Shown one piece after another: positions 40,726-44,320 of a DNA stretch of 44,320 nucleotides. Below the pieces are notes generated by a model, which did not search any database, was not told the DNA's origin, and saw nothing but the letters and a program-made list of their open reading frames with translations. Each line of letters opens with the position of its first letter. Positions within the stretch are counted from its first letter, which is position 1. The stretch is from an uncultured Muribaculaceae bacterium (GTDB lineage Bacteria; Bacteroidota; Bacteroidia; Bacteroidales; Muribaculaceae). The position numbers and the translations under genes were made by a program. The stretch spans positions 1-44,320 of the forward strand of contig CAJTQV010000022.1 of the NCBI GenBank assembly GCA_910578385.1, written 5' to 3'.

Positions 40726-41651
40726 TGAAACTAAGGAAATTACTTTTGTATCTTCTTCCGGTCGTTGCCTCTTTTACGGCTGCTGCCGGCGACTCCATAC
40801 CGGAGCGGAATGTTGTGCCCGACGGCAAGTATATTTTTGTGCCCGATTCGCTTCAGGATGATGTGATCCGTCTGCTTGACGGTCACTCCAAGGTTGTTGA
40901 TGACCTTAACCGTCTTGATCCGGATGAGATGACTGTGCATAGAGGTGATACGGTGCCGATGGTGCTCCGCTCCATCAATCTCGGTCGTTATGACAGAGGT
41001 CTCTCGAATTTCCTATATATTCCGAAAGGTGTGTGGGCCATTGGTCTTACTGCCTCTTACGGCGAGATTGGTACGAGCGACCTGGAGGTGATGGGTCTTC
41101 TGACCGACATCGACATCCGTGCCCATATGTTCTCGATCAAACCTTACCTGCAATATTTTATACGTAACAATATGGCGGTCGGTCTGAAGTTCGGATATTA
41201 TAATGCACGGGGAAATGTTGATTCTTTCAGTGCCGACTTTGAGGGGATTGGTTTTGATTTGAGCGATATAATGTACCGCTCGGAATCCTATTCGGCGGCA
41301 TTCACATTCAGCCAGTACATAGGTTTGTCGCGTCGCGGCCGGTTCGGAGTGTTCAATGAGGTCGAGCTGTCGTTCCAGTCCGGCAACTCGGAATTCCGCC
41401 GTCCACTCAACGGAGAGCCGGCTGTAACCCATACTACTTCGATGGAGACTCAGCTGAATTTCTCGCCCGGTATCCAGGTGTTCATCATGAAGAATGTGGC
41501 GTTTCATGTGTCGTTCGGTGTGTTTGGTTTCTATTTCAAGAATGAGAAACAGCGCGAGAATGATGAGCCTGCCGGAAACCGTTTCTCTTCGGGAGCCAAT
41601 TTCCGTTTCAATATCTTCAATATCAACTTCGGCATCGCCGTCAATCTGTAA
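40722..41651 (+). CDS. Outer-membrane beta-barrel protein (second of the pair)
   Basis: 309 residues with a signal peptide (SFTAAAGDS). It shares the layout of the preceding gene: LYIPKGVWAIGLTASYG, FSIKPYLQYFIRNNMAVGLKFGYY, GRFGVFNEVELSFQSGN and a terminal FRFNIFNINFGIAVNL. It is predicted to have about 8-10 outer-membrane strands. Function unknown; it may form the membrane base for the lipoproteins encoded on either side. Confidence 0.75.
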   Translation: MMKLRKLLLYLLPVVASFTAAAGDSIPERNVVPDGKYIFVPDSLQDDVIRLLDGHSKVVDDLNRLDPDEMTVHRGDTVPMVLRSINLGRYDRGLSNFLYIPKGVWAIGLTASYGEIGTSDLEVMGLLTDIDIRAHMFSIKPYLQYFIRNNMAVGLKFGYYNARGNVDSFSADFEGIGFDLSDIMYRSESYSAAFTFSQYIGLSRRGRFGVFNEVELSFQSGNSEFRRPLNGEPAVTHTTSMETQLNFSPGIQVFIMKNVAFHVSFGVFGFYFKNEKQRENDEPAGNRFSSGANFRFNIFNINFGIAVNL

Positions 41652-41653
41652 TC

Positions 41654-43258
41654 ATGGCTTTTTTCTCCAAAGGATATAAACTTCTACTCCCCGCTCTTCT
41701 TGTGGGGGTGACTCTCTTCCTGCAGTGCTGCATCAAGAATGACCTTCCTTATCCGCGGATACCGCAGATGATTCTCGCTCTCTCGGCCGAGGGTCAGACA
41801 AAGGAGGCTTATATTGACTCGCTCGCATTCGAGGTCAATGTCTATCTTGATGAGACTGTGGATATCGAGCAGGTGCGTTTCACTGAGTTCCGTGTCTCGG
41901 AAGGTGCGACTGCCGATCCGGATCTCCTTGACGGTACTTATAACATGAGTACTCCGCTTTATGTGAATGTATCTCTCTATCAGGATTACTCTTGGGAAAT
42001 CATTGCCCATCAGGATATCGAGCGTTATTTTGATGTTGCCGGTGAGATTGGTACGAGTACGATCGACCCTGTAGGTCATCGTGTGATAGTGAACATGCCT
42101 CTCGGCACCGACCTTTCAAAACTCACTTTACAGCGTGTCAAGCTCGGTCCGGCAGGTATCTCTACTATGTCTCCCGATCTGAAGCCGGGTCTCATCGACC
42201 TTTTGTATCCCATGAAGGTAGATGTGACGTGTCATGACCGCACGGAAACATGGACTATCTACGCCCAGCTTACGGAGACCGTTGTCAATACCACGCAGGT
42301 CGATGCCTGGTCGCAGGTAATCTGGGCTTACGGAGCATGTCCGGCCGATGCCAAGGGAGGATTCGAATATCGTCTTGCTTCGGAAATCGACTGGAAACCG
42401 GTGCCGTCGGAATATGTCACACAGACGCAGGGCAATTTCTCTTGCTATATCCCGCATCTCGAACCTGACACTGAATATGCGGTGCGTGCCATAGCCGGTG
42501 AGGACACCGGAAATGAAGTCCGTGTAACGACACAGCCAACAGCAGATATTCCCGATGGAGATTTCGAACAGTGGTGTCAGACTACGACAACTCTCGGAAA
42601 GCTCATGTGGTGTCCCTGGGCCGATGGGGGTGAGCGTTTCTGGGATACCGGCAATGGCGGTTCAATTACAATGGATGTGAATCTTACAACTCCGACTGAC
42701 CATACAGTCACCGGGGCTGGTAAGGCCGCAAAGTGTGAGACGAAGTTTGTCGGATTAGGAGCCGCGGTCGGCAAGCTTGGCTCCGGTTCGATTTTTACCG
42801 GTGATTATCTGCGCACTGAAGGTACGAACGGTGTGCTTGGCTTTGGCCGTCGTTGGGAATTGCGTCCAACCAAACTGCGTGGTTATTATCAATATTCAGC
42901 AGTGGACATCTCTCATGTCTCCACAGAGTTTCAGTCTTTAAAGGGACAGCCCGATACCTGTCATATCTATGTGGCGCTCACGGATTGGACCGCTCCATAC
43001 GAGATTCGTACCAAACCTTCCGACCGTCAGCTCTTCGACAAGAACGCAGATTATGTAATCGCATACGGCGAATTGGTCTATAGTGGAAAGATGTCAGCTT
43101 ACGAGCCTTTCGAGATAAAGCTCAACTACCGTGACACCTCGCGGATACCGAGCTATTTGCAGATTACATGTTCGGCTTCGAAGTATGGCGACTATTTCAC
43201 CGGCGGCAGTGGATCGGTTCTCTATGTTGACCAATTCTCATTTGATTACGACTATTGA
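41654..43258 (+). CDS. PCMD-domain lipoprotein
   Basis: 534 residues; the hydrophobic N-terminus ends LFLQCC, so Cys25 or 26 would carry the lipid. The N-terminal half has beta domains (for example IPQMILALSAEGQTKEAYID). A fibronectin-like strand pair follows (IPHLEPDTEYAVRAIAGED). The C-terminal PCMD domain runs from about residue 297 (IPDGDFEQWCQ) to VLYVDQFSFDYDY, closely parallel to the third DUF4493 protein (GSIFTGDYLRTEGTNGVLGF). It starts 2 bp after the barrel gene. Confidence 0.8.
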   Translation: MAFFSKGYKLLLPALLVGVTLFLQCCIKNDLPYPRIPQMILALSAEGQTKEAYIDSLAFEVNVYLDETVDIEQVRFTEFRVSEGATADPDLLDGTYNMSTPLYVNVSLYQDYSWEIIAHQDIERYFDVAGEIGTSTIDPVGHRVIVNMPLGTDLSKLTLQRVKLGPAGISTMSPDLKPGLIDLLYPMKVDVTCHDRTETWTIYAQLTETVVNTTQVDAWSQVIWAYGACPADAKGGFEYRLASEIDWKPVPSEYVTQTQGNFSCYIPHLEPDTEYAVRAIAGEDTGNEVRVTTQPTADIPDGDFEQWCQTTTTLGKLMWCPWADGGERFWDTGNGGSITMDVNLTTPTDHTVTGAGKAAKCETKFVGLGAAVGKLGSGSIFTGDYLRTEGTNGVLGFGRRWELRPTKLRGYYQYSAVDISHVSTEFQSLKGQPDTCHIYVALTDWTAPYEIRTKPSDRQLFDKNADYVIAYGELVYSGKMSAYEPFEIKLNYRDTSRIPSYLQITCSASKYGDYFTGGSGSVLYVDQFSFDYDY

Positions 43259-43259
43259 T

Positions 43260-43841
43260 ATGAAAAGATTCATCACGATTCTCGTACTTCTCGTTTCGAC
43301 CTGTGCCATCCCTTTCCAGGGTTTGGCACAGGTCGAACCGCAACCGTTCAAACGTACCGCAGCCCAGAAGGGTGTCAAAACCTCGACTGATGTCATTGCC
43401 TTGGCTCTCCCCGCCTCGGCGCTTGTCGGGACTCTTGTCATGAAGGACTGGAAGGGATTGCTGCAGGGTGTGGAGACGGCTGCTGCGACGGCTGCTGCGA
43501 CTTATATTCTTAAATATACAGTCAAGGAGCGTCGTCCTGATGGTTCCGACCTGCACTCTTTCCCCTCAGGGCATACCGCAGTCACATTTGCGACTGCCGC
43601 ATATCTCCAGCGTAGGTATGGCTGGGCATACGGAGGCCCGGCATATGCCTTGGCCTGCTACGTGGGGTGGGGGAGATGCTTCTCGAAAAAACACTATTGG
43701 TACGATGTGCTTGCAGGAGCGGCCATAGGTGCCGGCAGTGCGTATATCTTCACCCGTCCATTCGCCAAGAAACACAACCTCCAGATTTCACCTGTTTCCG
43801 ACGGTACCAACATCGGTGTCTATGCCTCCTTCGAATTTTAG
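43260..43841 (+). CDS. PAP2-family phosphatase, periplasmic
   Basis: 193 residues from the start at 43260 (MKRFITILVLLVSTCAIPFQ), with a signal peptide ending GLAQ. The three phosphatase motifs are present: K-x6-RP in KYTVKERRPDG, PSGH in SFPSGHTAV, and SKKH-x5-D in CFSKKHYWYDVLAG. PAP2 enzymes dephosphorylate lipid A, undecaprenyl diphosphate or phosphatidyl lipids. It follows the PCMD gene by 1 bp and precedes a DgkA-type kinase by 32 bp, so a lipid-recycling role is plausible. Confidence 0.85.
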   Translation: MKRFITILVLLVSTCAIPFQGLAQVEPQPFKRTAAQKGVKTSTDVIALALPASALVGTLVMKDWKGLLQGVETAAATAAATYILKYTVKERRPDGSDLHSFPSGHTAVTFATAAYLQRRYGWAYGGPAYALACYVGWGRCFSKKHYWYDVLAGAAIGAGSAYIFTRPFAKKHNLQISPVSDGTNIGVYASFEF

Positions 43842-43873
43842 CAACCTCGAAACTCTGACTTAGTACCTAATTT

Positions 43874-44230
43874 ATGTCATATATTCAAAAGCGTATTCGC
43901 GCCTTTAAATACGCCTTCATGGGAATTGGTCGCCTCTTCTCAGGCGAGGCCCACGCCAAAATACACCTTGTCGCGGCCATATGCGTGATAGCGGCGGGTT
44001 TTATATTCCATATATCGCGATGGGAATGGTGTGCAGTCATTCTCTGCATAGGCGGAGTATTTATGGCCGAAGCCTTCAATACGGCAATCGAGAAACTCGC
44101 CGACCGAATAACCAAAGACCGCGATCCCCTAATAGGTGCAGCCAAAGATGTGGCGGCCGGAGCCGTTCTCCTCTTCGTCCTCGCCTCAATCGCCACCGGC
44201 CTCATCGTTTTCCTTCCCTACCTGTTGTAG
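43874..44230 (+). CDS. DgkA-type diacylglycerol/undecaprenol kinase
   Basis: 118 residues with three membrane segments. The conserved signature EAFNTAIEKLADRITKDRDP leads into AAKDVAAGAV, as in the DgkA family. It phosphorylates diacylglycerol or undecaprenol in the inner membrane; the Gram-positive-like variant uses undecaprenol, and the substrate here is not settled. It is paired with the PAP2 phosphatase that catalyses the reverse type of reaction. Confidence 0.88.
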   Translation: MSYIQKRIRAFKYAFMGIGRLFSGEAHAKIHLVAAICVIAAGFIFHISRWEWCAVILCIGGVFMAEAFNTAIEKLADRITKDRDPLIGAAKDVAAGAVLLFVLASIATGLIVFLPYLL

Positions 44231-44253
44231 CACAATCCCCACCAACCCCTTTC

Positions 44254-44284
44254 CAGCCCGCCGCGCCCACCGCCCGGCGGGCTG
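44254..44284. other. GC-rich hairpin downstream of the DgkA-type gene
   Basis: CAGCCCGCCG (44254-44263) and CGGCGGGCTG (44275-44284) form a perfect 10-bp stem with an 11-nt loop, 24 bp after the stop codon. It lacks a T tract, so its role as a terminator is uncertain; the window ends soon after. Confidence 0.5.
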
Positions 44285-44320
44285 CGTCATTTCCACCGCC
44301 CCATGTCGTGTGCCCGCGCC

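Overview
The window looks like a chromosomal segment of a Bacteroidales bacterium, most likely a Muribaculaceae relative (genus not determinable from sequence alone). The evidence is Bacteroidetes-type promoters (TTTG, 19-20 bp, TAnnTTTG) in front of many genes, a type IX secretion component (PorQ), a BspA-type leucine-rich-repeat protein with a type IX-like sorting tail, DUF4493, PCMD and DUF4923 surface proteins, and the folP-cdaA gene pair. Most genes are housekeeping; accessory or unexplained DNA is concentrated at 3.0-4.2, 11.5-12.9, 17.4-22.0 and 33.3-43.3 kb.

Layout. 1-1.4 kb: tRNA-Asn, then rpsO facing rplU-rpmA across interleaved divergent promoters, with a folded rpsO leader. 1.4-4.2 kb: two lipocalin-like lipoproteins, a small XRE-type regulator with a long leader, a small membrane protein and a cluster of short direct repeats. 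4.2-7.1 kb: efp, a glycosyltransferase and radC on the minus strand, then rpmH (51 codons) on the plus strand. 7.1-11.5 kb: minus-strand run gpmI, 5'-nucleotidase, GH3 lipoprotein. 11.8-12.9 kb: a RAYT/Y1-type transposase gene next to a 45-bp tandem repeat. 13-17.5 kb: rplS, folP-cdaA, porQ, a TonB-C-domain protein and a DUF2582-type winged-helix protein.

17.6-18.0 kb holds a 355-bp element with 33-bp terminal inverted repeats flanked by TA and no transposase gene. Inside it is a long hairpin whose G-U pairs work only on the plus strand. 18.1-21.9 kb: the BspA-like protein, preceded by about 370 nt of hairpin-rich leader with its own promoter. 22-27.8 kb: dnaB, menA, an ADP-ribosylglycohydrolase-family protein, then tadA, ispH and cmk, with a 22-bp triplication at the cmk/ispH junction. 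27.8-31.6 kb: glgB with a Lys/Thr-rich tail, and a fused ATPase-DUF4435 (TOPRIM-like) protein resembling the PARIS defence proteins AriA and AriB joined in one chain. 31.8-33.3 kb: ribE and a DUF4923 protein.

33.7-43.3 kb is one tightly packed operon: three DUF4493-type lipoproteins (at least one ending in a PCMD domain), two paralogous outer-membrane beta-barrel proteins and a PCMD lipoprotein, followed by a PAP2 phosphatase and a DgkA-type kinase. This looks like an uncharacterised cell-envelope assembly and is the best candidate for an undescribed system here. The TIR element with its internal RNA-like fold and the leader upstream of the BspA gene come next.
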